Assembly: GCA_951828385.1 (NCBI GenBank)
Contig: OX639973.1
Location: 806,001-870,000 of the forward strand
Direction: 5' to 3'
Source: an uncultured Poribacteria bacterium
GTDB taxonomy: Bacteria > Poribacteria > WGA-4E > WGA-3G
DNA length: 64,000 nt
Part shown: positions 8,387 to 17,101 of the stretch, piece by piece
Layout: each line of letters starts with the position of its first letter
Numbering within the stretch: position 1 is the first letter of the stretch
Program-made: the position numbers and the translations under genes
Notes under the pieces: model-generated
Told to the model about the DNA's origin: nothing
The model's input: the letters and a program-made list of their open reading frames with translations, nothing else
Databases searched by the model: none

Positions 8387-8959
8387 TTATTCAGGATTTT
8401 CGCCATTTTCGCCATTTTTGCCGTTTTCATTCATCAAGTCGGTTAACCGCTTTGTTAGATCGTATTTCTCTTTGACATAAAGCGTGACGAGCCGTTTTTC
8501 GAGAATGATGTCATAGTTGTCGTCTTTACCGACTTTGATAATTAGGTCTTCAAGACTTTTGTAAATCGGTTCTAGCAATTCCCGCTCTTTTCCAAGGAGT
8601 GCTTGTTGACCCATTTCTCGTTCGCGTTGGTATTCCTGCTGTTTCTGGAGGATTTCGTTGTTCAAATCCGCAGTCTGTGCTTCTTCAACGAAGAGTTCCG
8701 TTCTGGCTTTCTTCTCTTGCAGCGTAACGATTTCTTGTCCTATTTTTTCCAATTTTTTCTGCAGTTTTTCGCCTGCTGCTCTGAGCGTTTCGGTCGCCTT
8801 CGCCGCTGCTGCGGATCCCTTTAGGACCTCTTCGGTGTTCACGACCCCGATTTTGAAGGCTTCCTGCCCGATACTTCCGGAACTGAAACAGAAAGCGACA
8901 AGAGAAATAATTAAGAGAGTTAAGCGTGCTTGAGAAGCACTGAACCGAAATGATTTCAT
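8387..8959 (-). CDS. OmpH/Skp-family periplasmic chaperone
   Basis: A 190-residue periplasmic chaperone for outer-membrane proteins. A signal peptide (about 1-32, cleavage near SIGQEA) is followed by the short beta segment FKIGVVNTEEVL. A long charged coiled-coil tentacle region (about 50-125) and a return beta segment (YDIILEKRLVTLYV) come next, which is the canonical Skp layout. The C terminus ends in a short low-complexity tail, NGKNGENGENPE, which is not family-typical. It sits between bamA and lpxD on the same strand, as in many proteobacteria, and would hand unfolded barrels to BamA. Confidence 0.92.
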   Translation of the reverse strand: MKSFRFSASQARLTLLIISLVAFCFSSGSIGQEAFKIGVVNTEEVLKGSAAAAKATETLRAAGEKLQKKLEKIGQEIVTLQEKKARTELFVEEAQTADLNNEILQKQQEYQREREMGQQALLGKERELLEPIYKSLEDLIIKVGKDDNYDIILEKRLVTLYVKEKYDLTKRLTDLMNENGKNGENGENPE

Positions 8960-9122
8960 AGTTGATTATCCTTATTTCTAAGAAAGAGATCTGTGGACTC
9001 ATTCTCTGAAGCCCCAGTACTTACTGCCAAGCATTCAAGTATATGAGTGTCTCCATATTTCCTCACTTATTTTAGCGAAGTATTTAAACAGATGGTTATC
9101 GACCTGTAATTTCAATATTTTG

Positions 9123-11612
9123 TTAGAACCCGGGGCCAATTGTGAAATGGAATCTGCCTGCGGGTTCACCGCTAAGGCGATCTAATCCGTATCCCCAACC
9201 TAACCGAGCTAACATGCCGAACATGTTGAGTCGGGCTTCAACGCCGAGCCCTTTTTTCATGTTAATTTGACTAAATGGATTTGAAACATTTTCATCCCAT
9301 ACTTGCCCTATATCGAAAAACAGGGCTGCTGTGAGCTGCTGTGAAACCGGAATCCGATACTCAAAGTTCGCGAAGAAAACTTTATTACCGCCGTAAGGAT
9401 TAAAAGCTCGCGATCCTTCAGGGGGGTCAGGGTAAATTTCATAGTCTTCATAACCGCGAACGGTATCTACGCCGCCGAGGAAAAATCGTTCATAAAACAA
9501 GAAGTAGGAATCCGTGCTTTTACTGACCATGTAGCCAGTGCGTGCGTGTACAGCGATGACATGGTTCCACCACCCGCTATAGAACCAACTGGTATCTGCG
9601 GAGTATTTCTGGAATTCATTATCTGCGCCTAAGATTCCGCCCGAGTATTCATAGGAAATTGTATGGGATGCCCCGGCTGTCGGATCATACAAAGAGGTTC
9701 GATAGTCTCGGGTATCTCTACCAACGGCAAAGAGGATACTCCGCGTAGATCGGTTAATCAACTCTGCATCGGGGTTATGCGCCTCAACATGTTCGTTCCG
9801 AAGCCGGACGGACAGATCAATATCATAGGCGATTGGACGCCCAAGTGTTACAGATGCGCCGCGGCGTCCCCAAACGTATCTATCGTATCGGTAATTAGGA
9901 TTTGCTCGGTTATATAAAGCACCGACGGTTCCGTAATAGCGTCGGAAACGTCGATTATCGTAGATGCGAGCGTTAAGTCGGGTGGGTGTTCCAAAAACCC
10001 AAGGCGTTCCAAAACTGAGTTCGGCTGTATGATGGTCTCGCGTGCCTAATTCACCTTTTAGATGTACCCGATATGCGCGTCCGAGGAGGTTGTTTTGTCC
10101 GACCTCAGCGGTGCCAAAGATTCCGCCCTCGCTCCCGTACCCGCCGCCGAGGCTCAGCATTCCGGTTCGGGGTGTTTCAGCGATGTTAACCCTTAAATCC
10201 TTTCGGTTCTCTTCGCCGGTATCGCTGGGGACAAAATCAACCGCACGAATGAAAGACCCCATCTGGAAGAGACGCTGCCGTGCTTTACGCAAGGCTTTCA
10301 CGTCTAAGAGTTCATCGGACTCGATATCCAAAAAATCCAATTCGCGTTTAACGACGTGTTCATTCGTTTTTTCGAGTCCAGTGATAATCACTTTACCGAT
10401 AATTATGACATCCCCTTCGTTGATTTTCAAGGTAATATCAACGACCCCATCTGCCTCATTGAAGAAGGGGGTCGGTACAACTTCTGAGAGCAAATACCCT
10501 TTATCGAGATATGCTTGCTGTAATTTGGAGATGGATTCATCAAAGTTCCCGCGGTTGAAGACCTCGCCTTCTGCGGGGTCAAGCATTTTACGTATCTTTT
10601 TTTCCGAAAACAGGTTTTTGGCACCGGCTTGTACTTCAAGTGTATAGGTTCCGATGATAAATTCGGGGCCTTCGTCAACAGTGATGTCGAGCATCATCCC
10701 GGTTTTGTCTTCTGTGAAACGTTTTTCGTAACCGATTACTTTTACCTGTGCGAATCCTCTGTCCTGATAGTAGTTGCGAAGGTTTAGGGACAGGTCTTCT
10801 TCCTCAAACAAAATCTGGTCAAACGGTTTACCGGTGCGGGTTTTGAGTTTCTTTCGTAGCGTTTTCTCGGTAACCAGATCGTTTCCGATAAAATTGATTT
10901 CCTCAATTCGCACTCTCGGTCCTTCATTTATCTCAAAGGTGACTTGAACAGTATTCGCCTCCGTATCATCTGTACTATTGTTCTTATCAAGATGCGTCTG
11001 GATACCGACAAGATAATATCCTTTTTCATGGTACAGATTTCTGAGAGCTCGCTCACTTTCCCATCGCCGCCGGTCGCTGAAAATCTCATCGGGACGGAGC
11101 GTTATCTCGTTCTTCAGCTTACCCGTGTCCAAATTATCGTTTCCGATAAAGTTGATGCCAGAAATCTTAGGACTCTCAACGACCTTATATATGATTTCAA
11201 GCCCACCGCCTTCAAAGGGTTGGGTATCTACTTGGACTTGGGCAAAGAACCCTGTGTCTTTAAAAAGACTTTTCAGGTCCTGCGTAAGGAACTCAGGTGA
11301 AACTTCATCACCGATTTGTGTTTGAATGAGTGTACGCAGCATGTCTTCAGAGACAGTCTTTACACCTTGAAAAGAAATTTGCTTCACAAGGAACATCGGG
11401 TCAACCACCGATTTAGCGGTATCTGCGGTGTTTTCTTCGTCACCCTCGGTAGCTGAAACTGCCGCGGAATCACCGGCGGTATCTATCTGTTTTTCTGCAG
11501 TTGGCACTTCCGGCCCAAATACTACGTCCACCTGTTCTTCGGCAGCAGCAGTGCTTGCAGCGAGTCCGACGATTAGACTGATTAAAATCAGGATGTTTCT
11601 TATTGCCTTCAT
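9123..11612 (-). CDS. bamA: outer membrane protein assembly factor BamA
   Basis: BamA (829 residues) inserts beta-barrel proteins into the outer membrane. The chosen ATG is preceded by AGAAGGAGA and begins a clear signal peptide (MKAIRNILILISLIVG, cleavage after AAA). An acidic linker of about 50 residues follows, then five POTRA domains (about 60-420). The Omp85 barrel fills the C-terminal half and ends in the aromatic beta-signal FHFTIGPGF. The barrel contains the Omp85 hallmark VRGYEDYEI. An upstream in-frame extension of 32 codons is rejected because it precedes the signal peptide. Neighbours ompH and lpxD follow on the same strand. Confidence 0.96.
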   Translation of the reverse strand: MKAIRNILILISLIVGLAASTAAAEEQVDVVFGPEVPTAEKQIDTAGDSAAVSATEGDEENTADTAKSVVDPMFLVKQISFQGVKTVSEDMLRTLIQTQIGDEVSPEFLTQDLKSLFKDTGFFAQVQVDTQPFEGGGLEIIYKVVESPKISGINFIGNDNLDTGKLKNEITLRPDEIFSDRRRWESERALRNLYHEKGYYLVGIQTHLDKNNSTDDTEANTVQVTFEINEGPRVRIEEINFIGNDLVTEKTLRKKLKTRTGKPFDQILFEEEDLSLNLRNYYQDRGFAQVKVIGYEKRFTEDKTGMMLDITVDEGPEFIIGTYTLEVQAGAKNLFSEKKIRKMLDPAEGEVFNRGNFDESISKLQQAYLDKGYLLSEVVPTPFFNEADGVVDITLKINEGDVIIIGKVIITGLEKTNEHVVKRELDFLDIESDELLDVKALRKARQRLFQMGSFIRAVDFVPSDTGEENRKDLRVNIAETPRTGMLSLGGGYGSEGGIFGTAEVGQNNLLGRAYRVHLKGELGTRDHHTAELSFGTPWVFGTPTRLNARIYDNRRFRRYYGTVGALYNRANPNYRYDRYVWGRRGASVTLGRPIAYDIDLSVRLRNEHVEAHNPDAELINRSTRSILFAVGRDTRDYRTSLYDPTAGASHTISYEYSGGILGADNEFQKYSADTSWFYSGWWNHVIAVHARTGYMVSKSTDSYFLFYERFFLGGVDTVRGYEDYEIYPDPPEGSRAFNPYGGNKVFFANFEYRIPVSQQLTAALFFDIGQVWDENVSNPFSQINMKKGLGVEARLNMFGMLARLGWGYGLDRLSGEPAGRFHFTIGPGF

Positions 11613-11667
11613 AATGAAATCTCCTTCTATGTCCCGCGGGTTTTCCCGCATCTGATAGGCACGGTAT

Positions 11668-12546
11668 TTATTCTGTAGTATAGATCGGAGTGCCGCAGGT
11701 ATTCGCATACTGCCGGAACGCAGCGATCAATCTCTGTGTTATCTTCCCGGGTTGTCCGTCCCCAATAGCCCGGCGGTCGATTTTCACAACGGGAATCACC
11801 TCGGCAGCTGTGCCAGTCAAAAAGCATTCATCAGCGATATAGAGGTCGTGTCGTGTGAAGACGCGCTCCTCGACGTGTATGCCTGCGTCCTGTGCGAGAT
11901 TGATGACACTGTTTCGGGTAACGCCCTCCAAAATCCCCATGTGAACCGGCGGTGTGACAAGTGTTTCATTTTTTATCCAGAAGATATTGTCCCCGCTACA
12001 TTCAACGACATAGCCTTCCGCATTCAGCATCAAGACCTCTTCTGCGCCTGCCTGTTTTCCTTCAATTTTTGCTAAGATATTATTCAGATAGTTCAGCGAT
12101 TTAATGCGTGGATTAATGGCTTCTGCATAATTTCGTCGGACGGAGGCGGTTACGATCTCCAATCCGTCTTCGTAGAATTTTTGTGGATATAAGACGATCT
12201 TATCTGCAATAATTATGATGCTTGGCTTCGGACATTTATCTGGGTCGAGTCCGAGATCGCCTACACCGCGCGTGATAATCAATCGAATATAGGCTTCCGT
12301 GAGGTGATTTCGACGGAGCGTCTCGAGCACCGTTTCCTTCATCGTTTCAATGGAGATAGGAATCTGTAACATAATCGATTTTGCAGAATCGTAAAGTCGT
12401 TCGAGGTGTTCGTCAAGTTTAAAGACCCGCCCGTTATAGGAACGGATGCCTTCAAAAACGCCATCTCCATAAAGCAAACCGTGGTCAAATACTGAGACTT
12501 TTGCCTCTGCTTTTGGTAAAAATTCTCCATCGATATAAATCAACAT
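11668..12546 (-). CDS. ilvE: branched-chain amino acid aminotransferase (class IV, PLP)
   Basis: A fold-type IV PLP aminotransferase of 292 residues that transfers the amino group between glutamate and the keto acids of Leu, Ile and Val. Visible features are the DHGLLYGDGVFEGIR loop (21-35), the Schiff-base lysine K149 in NPRIKSLNYLNN, the ECSGDNIFW segment, and the phosphate-binding LTGTAAEVIPV. Family length is about 290-310. D-amino-acid aminotransferase or aminodeoxychorismate lyase are related alternatives, but the motif set fits IlvE best. The gene stands between lolD and bamA with no obvious functional link to either. Confidence 0.9.
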   Translation of the reverse strand: MLIYIDGEFLPKAEAKVSVFDHGLLYGDGVFEGIRSYNGRVFKLDEHLERLYDSAKSIMLQIPISIETMKETVLETLRRNHLTEAYIRLIITRGVGDLGLDPDKCPKPSIIIIADKIVLYPQKFYEDGLEIVTASVRRNYAEAINPRIKSLNYLNNILAKIEGKQAGAEEVLMLNAEGYVVECSGDNIFWIKNETLVTPPVHMGILEGVTRNSVINLAQDAGIHVEERVFTRHDLYIADECFLTGTAAEVIPVVKIDRRAIGDGQPGKITQRLIAAFRQYANTCGTPIYTTE

Positions 12547-12561
12547 AAACGTATCCTTTTT

Positions 12562-12661
12562 CAGTTGCCAGTTGCCAGTTGTCAGTTACAAGAGGCAATT
12601 TGTGGCAGTTATCATAAAGTTACCCGCCACAAGATGTTAACTGATAACTGATAACCGATAA
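12562..12661. repeat. dispersed CAGTT-type inverted repeat, copy between ilvE and lolD
   Basis: Three or four tandem units of CAGTTGCCAGTTGTCAGTT type (12562-12590) face an inverted set, AACTGATAACTGATAACCGATAAC (12639-12661, written in two overlapping parts). About 50 bases lie between the arms, so RNA could fold into a long imperfect hairpin. Related copies occur near 17052, 32803, 36954, 39974, 41249, 46381 and 57357. All are intergenic. Confidence 0.75.
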
Positions 12662-13366
12662 CTACATAACCACTTTCCCATCCACAAGTTGAACAACCCT
12701 ATCTACTCTCTGAGCAAGTTCTTGATTGTGGGTTACGATAACAAAGGTCTGTCCAGATTTCGAGTTCAAATCCCATAGGAGTTCCAGTACGGCTTCGCTA
12801 CTTCGCCGGTCAAGGTTACCTGTTGGTTCGTCAGCAAGTATCACTTTCGGTTTATTAATCAACGCCCGTGCGATAGCGACCCGCTGCCGCTCGCCACCGG
12901 ACAACTGGCTTGGGTAATGCGAAAGCCTTTCTGAGAGTCCAACGTAGTCAAGCAGAGCTGCGGCTTGCTCATAAACGGCTTTATTGTTCGGCGTTGCGAT
13001 TAAGGCGCCCATCGCCACGTTTTCAAGTGCCGTAAATTCCGGCAATAGGTGATGAAATTGGAACACAAACCCAATTTCCTTATTCCGAAACCGTGCGAGT
13101 TCGGTATCCTGCCAGGTAAAAATGTCTTGTTCATCGTATAAGACGCGTCCGGCAGTTGGTCGGTCGAGTGTGCCGATAATATGAAGCAGTGTGCTTTTCC
13201 CAACACCTGATGCGCCGATGACAGCGATCAATTCTGACATATTGACTTCAAAATCAATACCTTGAAGTACTGGAAGTTCAGTTTCGCCATCATAATAGGA
13301 CTTGTGTAAATCTACAATACGGATGAGTGCTTCTGCAGAATTCGGCACAGGCTCCCTCTTTTTCAC
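12662..13366 (-). CDS. lolD: lipoprotein-releasing ABC transporter ATP-binding protein LolD
   Basis: The 234-residue ATPase subunit of the LolCDE complex, which extracts outer-membrane lipoproteins from the inner membrane. Walker A is GASGVGKST (51-59), the signature is LSGGERQ (155-161), and Walker B is VILADEP (175-181) with the H-loop histidine in VTHN. The Q-loop stretch FVFQFHHLLPEFTALENV is the typical LolD/MacB form. The start is a GTG whose first base is shared with the lolC/E TAG stop, so translation is probably coupled. MacB-type exporters have similar ATPases; the partner permease supports Lol. Confidence 0.9.
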   Translation of the reverse strand: MKKREPVPNSAEALIRIVDLHKSYYDGETELPVLQGIDFEVNMSELIAVIGASGVGKSTLLHIIGTLDRPTAGRVLYDEQDIFTWQDTELARFRNKEIGFVFQFHHLLPEFTALENVAMGALIATPNNKAVYEQAAALLDYVGLSERLSHYPSQLSGGERQRVAIARALINKPKVILADEPTGNLDRRSSEAVLELLWDLNSKSGQTFVIVTHNQELAQRVDRVVQLVDGKVVM

Positions 13367-14826
13367 TATTCATGTTGCAAGGCTTCAACCGGTTTCAGGT
13401 TTGCTGCTTGCCATGCCGGGTAGAGCGTTGCAAGCCAGCAGATAACGAGTGAAAGCGCGTTAATGAAAATAACGAACACCCAATTGACCTTTATGGGCAT
13501 TTGGTGCATCTGGTAAATTTGGCTAAGTCCGAGATCTACGAATGAAATCGGTCTGACCACACAATAGAGCGCGAAACCTATGCCAACAAGCCATAAAACC
13601 CAGGCTGCCAACTTCCATCCCCCCTTGTTTCGCAGCACACGCTGTGAGGCGATGAGGACTTGTAAAAGAATTGGCACAGCAAGCACAAGCACATACCAGT
13701 AAGCAGGTCTCGCGACATTGGAACTGAGCAGCCAACAGATGGCAAGCCCTAAAGCGGTACCAAGTATTGTCCCAAGGCTCCCGATAACGCTGCCCTGAAT
13801 CATGAAGATTCGCATGATGTTCCCGCGTGAGGAACCAAGTGTCCTGAGTGTGCCAACGTCTTTTGTTTTTTCCATCACCGTCATAATGAGCGTGCTTGCG
13901 ATATTAAAGGACGCGACGAGAATAATAAGTACTTCAATGATGACAGTCATTATTTTTTCTAATCGAAGTGCCCAAAAGAGTTGTGCTTGCGCCTCCATCC
14001 ATGTCCTTGCATTAGGCATCCCCTCTAAGACAGTAAATCCAGCAACGTCTTCAATGCGTGTCGCAATTCTCGGTGCTAATTCAGCATCGGTCAATCGGAC
14101 GAAAATGGTATTCGCTCGGTTCTCAGCATCATACAATTTTTGGGCAGCATTTATGTGAATAAGCCCAAGATTGTTATCGTAAAACTCCATTTCGGATTCA
14201 TAAAACCCGATGACAACAAAGTTCGCCAAGTCGGGGACAAACATCGACTCATTTACTGGGTGCTGTTCAAGCTTAATGAGTAAGCGCAGGACATCGCCTT
14301 TGATAATACCGAGTCGGGCTGCCAAACGTCCGCCAAGAATGATGCCGCCGGTAATCGTTTCGTCTCTGATAAACCGAGCCTTTTCAATAAGTTCCGAGTT
14401 TTGGAGGTCGGTTGAGCCATCCACATACGCTGAGAAGCCAGTGACCTTGTCTTCCTGCGCTGGGTCAATGCCTTTAATGATAATTACTTTTTGAATGGTA
14501 TCCGTGCGTTCTCGAAAAACGCCGGTTTGTGTCCAAATAGCAGGCGACGCGGCGACGACATCCTCAAGTGCTTCAATCCGTTCGATTCGTTTTTGATAGT
14601 CTCTGAAAAAACCGTAATCAATCAAACTCAAGACGACATGTGCCTCGTTTGATAGAAATCTGTCCTTGAGTCCATGCTCAACGCCATCTAATACAGCAAT
14701 AACGAGGATCACAGTTGCGACACCGAGTGCGACACCACCGATTGAGATAATACTAATAATTGAGATAAACGACTGTTTTCGCCGAGAACGCAAATAGCGT
14801 GCGGCTACAAACCATTCAAATTTCAT
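13366..14826 (-). CDS. lipoprotein-releasing ABC transporter permease LolC/LolE
   Basis: A 486-residue FtsX/LolCE permease. TM1 is near residues 18-45 after the RYLRSRRKQSF amphipathic start. A large periplasmic domain (about 45-260) follows, then the FtsX domain with SFNIASTLIM and a C-terminal LYPAWQAANLKPVEAL. The usual protein has four helices and about 400-415 residues. Here about 75 extra residues with two further hydrophobic helices sit between canonical TM3 and TM4. The ATG at 14826 (MKFEWFVAARYL) matches the family; a GTG six codons upstream is also possible. It overlaps lolD by one base. Confidence 0.88.
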   Translation of the reverse strand: MKFEWFVAARYLRSRRKQSFISIISIISIGGVALGVATVILVIAVLDGVEHGLKDRFLSNEAHVVLSLIDYGFFRDYQKRIERIEALEDVVAASPAIWTQTGVFRERTDTIQKVIIIKGIDPAQEDKVTGFSAYVDGSTDLQNSELIEKARFIRDETITGGIILGGRLAARLGIIKGDVLRLLIKLEQHPVNESMFVPDLANFVVIGFYESEMEFYDNNLGLIHINAAQKLYDAENRANTIFVRLTDAELAPRIATRIEDVAGFTVLEGMPNARTWMEAQAQLFWALRLEKIMTVIIEVLIILVASFNIASTLIMTVMEKTKDVGTLRTLGSSRGNIMRIFMIQGSVIGSLGTILGTALGLAICWLLSSNVARPAYWYVLVLAVPILLQVLIASQRVLRNKGGWKLAAWVLWLVGIGFALYCVVRPISFVDLGLSQIYQMHQMPIKVNWVFVIFINALSLVICWLATLYPAWQAANLKPVEALQHE

Positions 14827-14905
14827 ATTTTTAATTATGGGCACCTGGGCATCGTTCCACGCTGGTGTTTGATTAATTCCGACCAGGTTCGGGATATGTG
14901 CGGTT

Positions 14906-15490
14906 TTAGGTTGATTCTTTTTGCTCGTTAGACGAGATAGGCGTTAGTGAATCATAATCAGCTTTCAGCATCCCGTATCCGATTGAATCCTCAAAGTTTC
15001 CCCATTTTTTTGTATGTCGTCGGCGGCACCCTTCATAGTGCATTCCGATTTTTTCCAGCACCCGCCCAGAGGCAGGATTTCGCGTGAAGTGATAAGCATA
15101 GATTCGGTTCAACTTCAACACTTCAAAGCTGTATGCGACAACAGCGCGCGCTGCCTCAGTCGCATAACCAAGATTCCAGTAAGGCTTACCTATCCAATAA
15201 CCGAGCTCGGCTCTCTCGTTTTCTTGCTCGAGTTCAAGTCCTATAGTGCCGATTAATTTTCTGTCTGTTCTCAGTGTAATCGCGAAGTTTATTGCTTCGT
15301 CTTTTTTATAAGCGTCAGCACAGGCACGAATCCATTCTTCCGCCATGCCATCTTCATAAGGGTGCGGAATGCGGAGGACCATTAAAGCTATATCGCGATC
15401 GCCTGCAAGGCGTTGTACATCAGCTGCGTCTTCAAGCGTCAGTGAGCGAAGTAGTAATCTTTCTGTAAGAAGAGGCGGTGCGGTTCTCAT
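14906..15490 (-). CDS. GNAT-family N-acetyltransferase, RimJ/RimL-like
   Basis: A 194-residue acetyltransferase. The N terminus LLTERLLLRSLTLEDA and the central ELGYWIGKPYWNLGYATEA acetyl-CoA-binding segment (about 120-140) are diagnostic of the RimJ/RimL branch. That branch acetylates N-terminal amino groups of ribosomal proteins or small molecules. KLNRIYAYHFTRNPASGRVLEKIGM follows the usual C-terminal pattern (quoted here as family context around residues 150-170). The gene begins one base after the lysS stop, so it is probably co-translated with lysS. The acceptor cannot be deduced. Confidence 0.88.
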   Translation of the reverse strand: MRTAPPLLTERLLLRSLTLEDAADVQRLAGDRDIALMVLRIPHPYEDGMAEEWIRACADAYKKDEAINFAITLRTDRKLIGTIGLELEQENERAELGYWIGKPYWNLGYATEAARAVVAYSFEVLKLNRIYAYHFTRNPASGRVLEKIGMHYEGCRRRHTKKWGNFEDSIGYGMLKADYDSLTPISSNEQKEST

Positions 15491-15491
15491 C

Positions 15492-16964
15492 TTAATTTTC
15501 CGGACGCATCTGTGGAAACAGGATTACGTCGCGGATGGAGTATTGGTTCGTTAGCAACATGGTCAATCGGTCGATCCCGATGCCGAGTCCCCCTGTCGGC
15601 GGCATACCGTATTCCAATGCGCGCAGATAATCCTCGTCCACCATGAAGGCTTCATCATCGCCAGCCTCTAAACTGCTTGCCTGCTCCAGAAAACGTTGGC
15701 GTTGGTCAATTGGATCGTTGAGTTCACTAAAAGCGTTTCCGACCTCCATTCCACAGATAAAGAATTCAAACCGTTCAACGAACTCTGGATTGTCAGGTTT
15801 CTTCTTCGCAAAGGGTGAGACTTCAATCGGATGATCCGTTATAAATGTCGGCTGAATCAATTTTGATTCCACAAATGTGTCAAAGAGTTCAGCAATAATT
15901 TTACCTTTCGTCTCATCGCCTGCTAAGTCAACGCCTGCGCCAACGGCTGCCTTGTACAACTCATCTGCTGATAGTGGAACAGGATCTATACCGCTGTGTT
16001 CTCGAACCGCATCGACCATGCTCAGTCGTTGCCAAGGTGGCGTGAGATCGAGTTCGTAATCCTGATAGGGGATATTCGTTGTTCCGTGAATAGTTTCCGC
16101 TGTATCAGCGATCAGGGTTTCGGTGAGTTCCATAATCTGGATATAGTCAGCATAAGCCTGATAGAGTTCCAACATTGTAAATTCAGGGTTATGGTCTCTA
16201 TCCATCCCTTCGTTTCGGAAGTCGCGCGAGAATTCATAAACCCGTTCAAACCCGCCGACTATCAGGCGTTTGAGGTAGAGTTCATTTGCGATTCGCAGAT
16301 AAAGCGATTGTTCCAAAGTGTTGTGATATGTTGTGAACGGTCGAGCGTTCGCACCACCGTAAATTGGTTGAAGGACGGGTGTCTCTACTTCAATAAAATT
16401 TTGGGCGTTGAGCATGTCTCGGATCGCTTGAACAATTTGAGTTCTTTTAAGAAAAACGTCCTTCACCTCTGGATTCATGATGAGGTCGGCGTATCGTTGT
16501 CTATAGCGTGTCTGTTTATCTTGCAACCCGTGCCACTTTTCGGGGAGCGGTCGAATAGATTTAGAGAGGAGTTCTATGGCATCAACGAGGACAGTCAATT
16601 CGCCGGTTCGTGTTCGGAAGACTGTTCCTTCAGCCCCGACAATATCACCGCTATCAAAGCGTCGATAGATTTTATAGGGTTCCGCGCCGACTTTGTCGCG
16701 CCGGACGTAAATCTGAATTTTGCCTTCGCCATCTTGTAGATGTGCGAAGCTGCTTTTGCCGTGGTCGCGTTTTGTCATGATTCTGCCAGCGATGCGAACG
16801 GTATGCGTTTCGTCAGGTGTCTCTTGGGTATCGGCAAAATCTCGGTGAATTGCGGATGTCGTATGTGTAGGTTCGTATTTGTGCGGATACGGTTCCACAC
16901 CAAATTGGCGAATTTCGTCCAATTTGTCACGACGTTGCTGAATTAAGTCCTTCGTCTCTTCCAC
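15492..16964 (-). CDS. lysS: lysyl-tRNA synthetase, class II
   Basis: The enzyme charges tRNA-Lys with lysine. Of 490 residues, an OB-fold anticodon-binding domain occupies about 50-150. The class II catalytic core follows, with motif 2 around FRNEGMDRDHNPEFTMLE and motif 3 GIGIDRLTMLL near the C terminus. The start is a GTG at 16964-16962, preceded six bases upstream by a perfect AAAGGAGG. A TTG six codons upstream would translate the ribosome-binding site itself and is rejected. A good sigma70 promoter lies upstream (17007-17035). prfB lies directly upstream, the same prfB-lysS order as in Escherichia coli. Confidence 0.96.
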   Translation of the reverse strand: MEETKDLIQQRRDKLDEIRQFGVEPYPHKYEPTHTTSAIHRDFADTQETPDETHTVRIAGRIMTKRDHGKSSFAHLQDGEGKIQIYVRRDKVGAEPYKIYRRFDSGDIVGAEGTVFRTRTGELTVLVDAIELLSKSIRPLPEKWHGLQDKQTRYRQRYADLIMNPEVKDVFLKRTQIVQAIRDMLNAQNFIEVETPVLQPIYGGANARPFTTYHNTLEQSLYLRIANELYLKRLIVGGFERVYEFSRDFRNEGMDRDHNPEFTMLELYQAYADYIQIMELTETLIADTAETIHGTTNIPYQDYELDLTPPWQRLSMVDAVREHSGIDPVPLSADELYKAAVGAGVDLAGDETKGKIIAELFDTFVESKLIQPTFITDHPIEVSPFAKKKPDNPEFVERFEFFICGMEVGNAFSELNDPIDQRQRFLEQASSLEAGDDEAFMVDEDYLRALEYGMPPTGGLGIGIDRLTMLLTNQYSIRDVILFPQMRPEN

Positions 16965-17006
16965 GTTGTTCCTCCTTTTCAAGGTGCGCTATTTTATTTT
17001 CTAATA

Positions 17007-17035
17007 ATTATACTTTAGTTTTGTTCATAAATCAA
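17007..17035 (-). promoter_or_regulatory. sigma70-type promoter of lysS
   Basis: On the minus strand, TTGATT (17035-17030), a 17-bp spacer and a perfect TATAAT (17012-17007) lie about 43 bases upstream of the lysS GTG. The spacing and the perfect -10 make this one of the clearest promoters in the window. It suggests lysS can be expressed independently of prfB. Confidence 0.7.
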
Positions 17036-17051
17036 CCCAAAATCGGGGAAT

Positions 17052-17081
17052 AGTTATCAGTACTCAGTTGCCAGTTATCAG
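17052..17081. repeat. dispersed CAGTT-type repeat, copy between prfB and lysS
   Basis: Tandem TAGTTATCAG/CTCAGTTG/CCAGTTATCA units in the gap between the prfB stop and the lysS promoter. It belongs to the same family as the copy at 12562, with a less evident inverted arm here. Confidence 0.6.
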
Positions 17082-17101
17082 CCGTTGGTGATGGGTTGTT
17101 C

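Noticed and set aside
10042-10647. Plus-strand open frame inside bamA
   Set aside because: Low-complexity antisense frame; BamA POTRA and barrel domains explain the region.
12750-12775. tRNA T-arm-like GAGTTCAAATCCCAT
   Set aside because: It is coding sequence of lolD on the opposite strand, with no cloverleaf around it.
15996-16739. Plus-strand open frame inside lysS
   Set aside because: No family features, and it overlaps conserved lysS motif 2.
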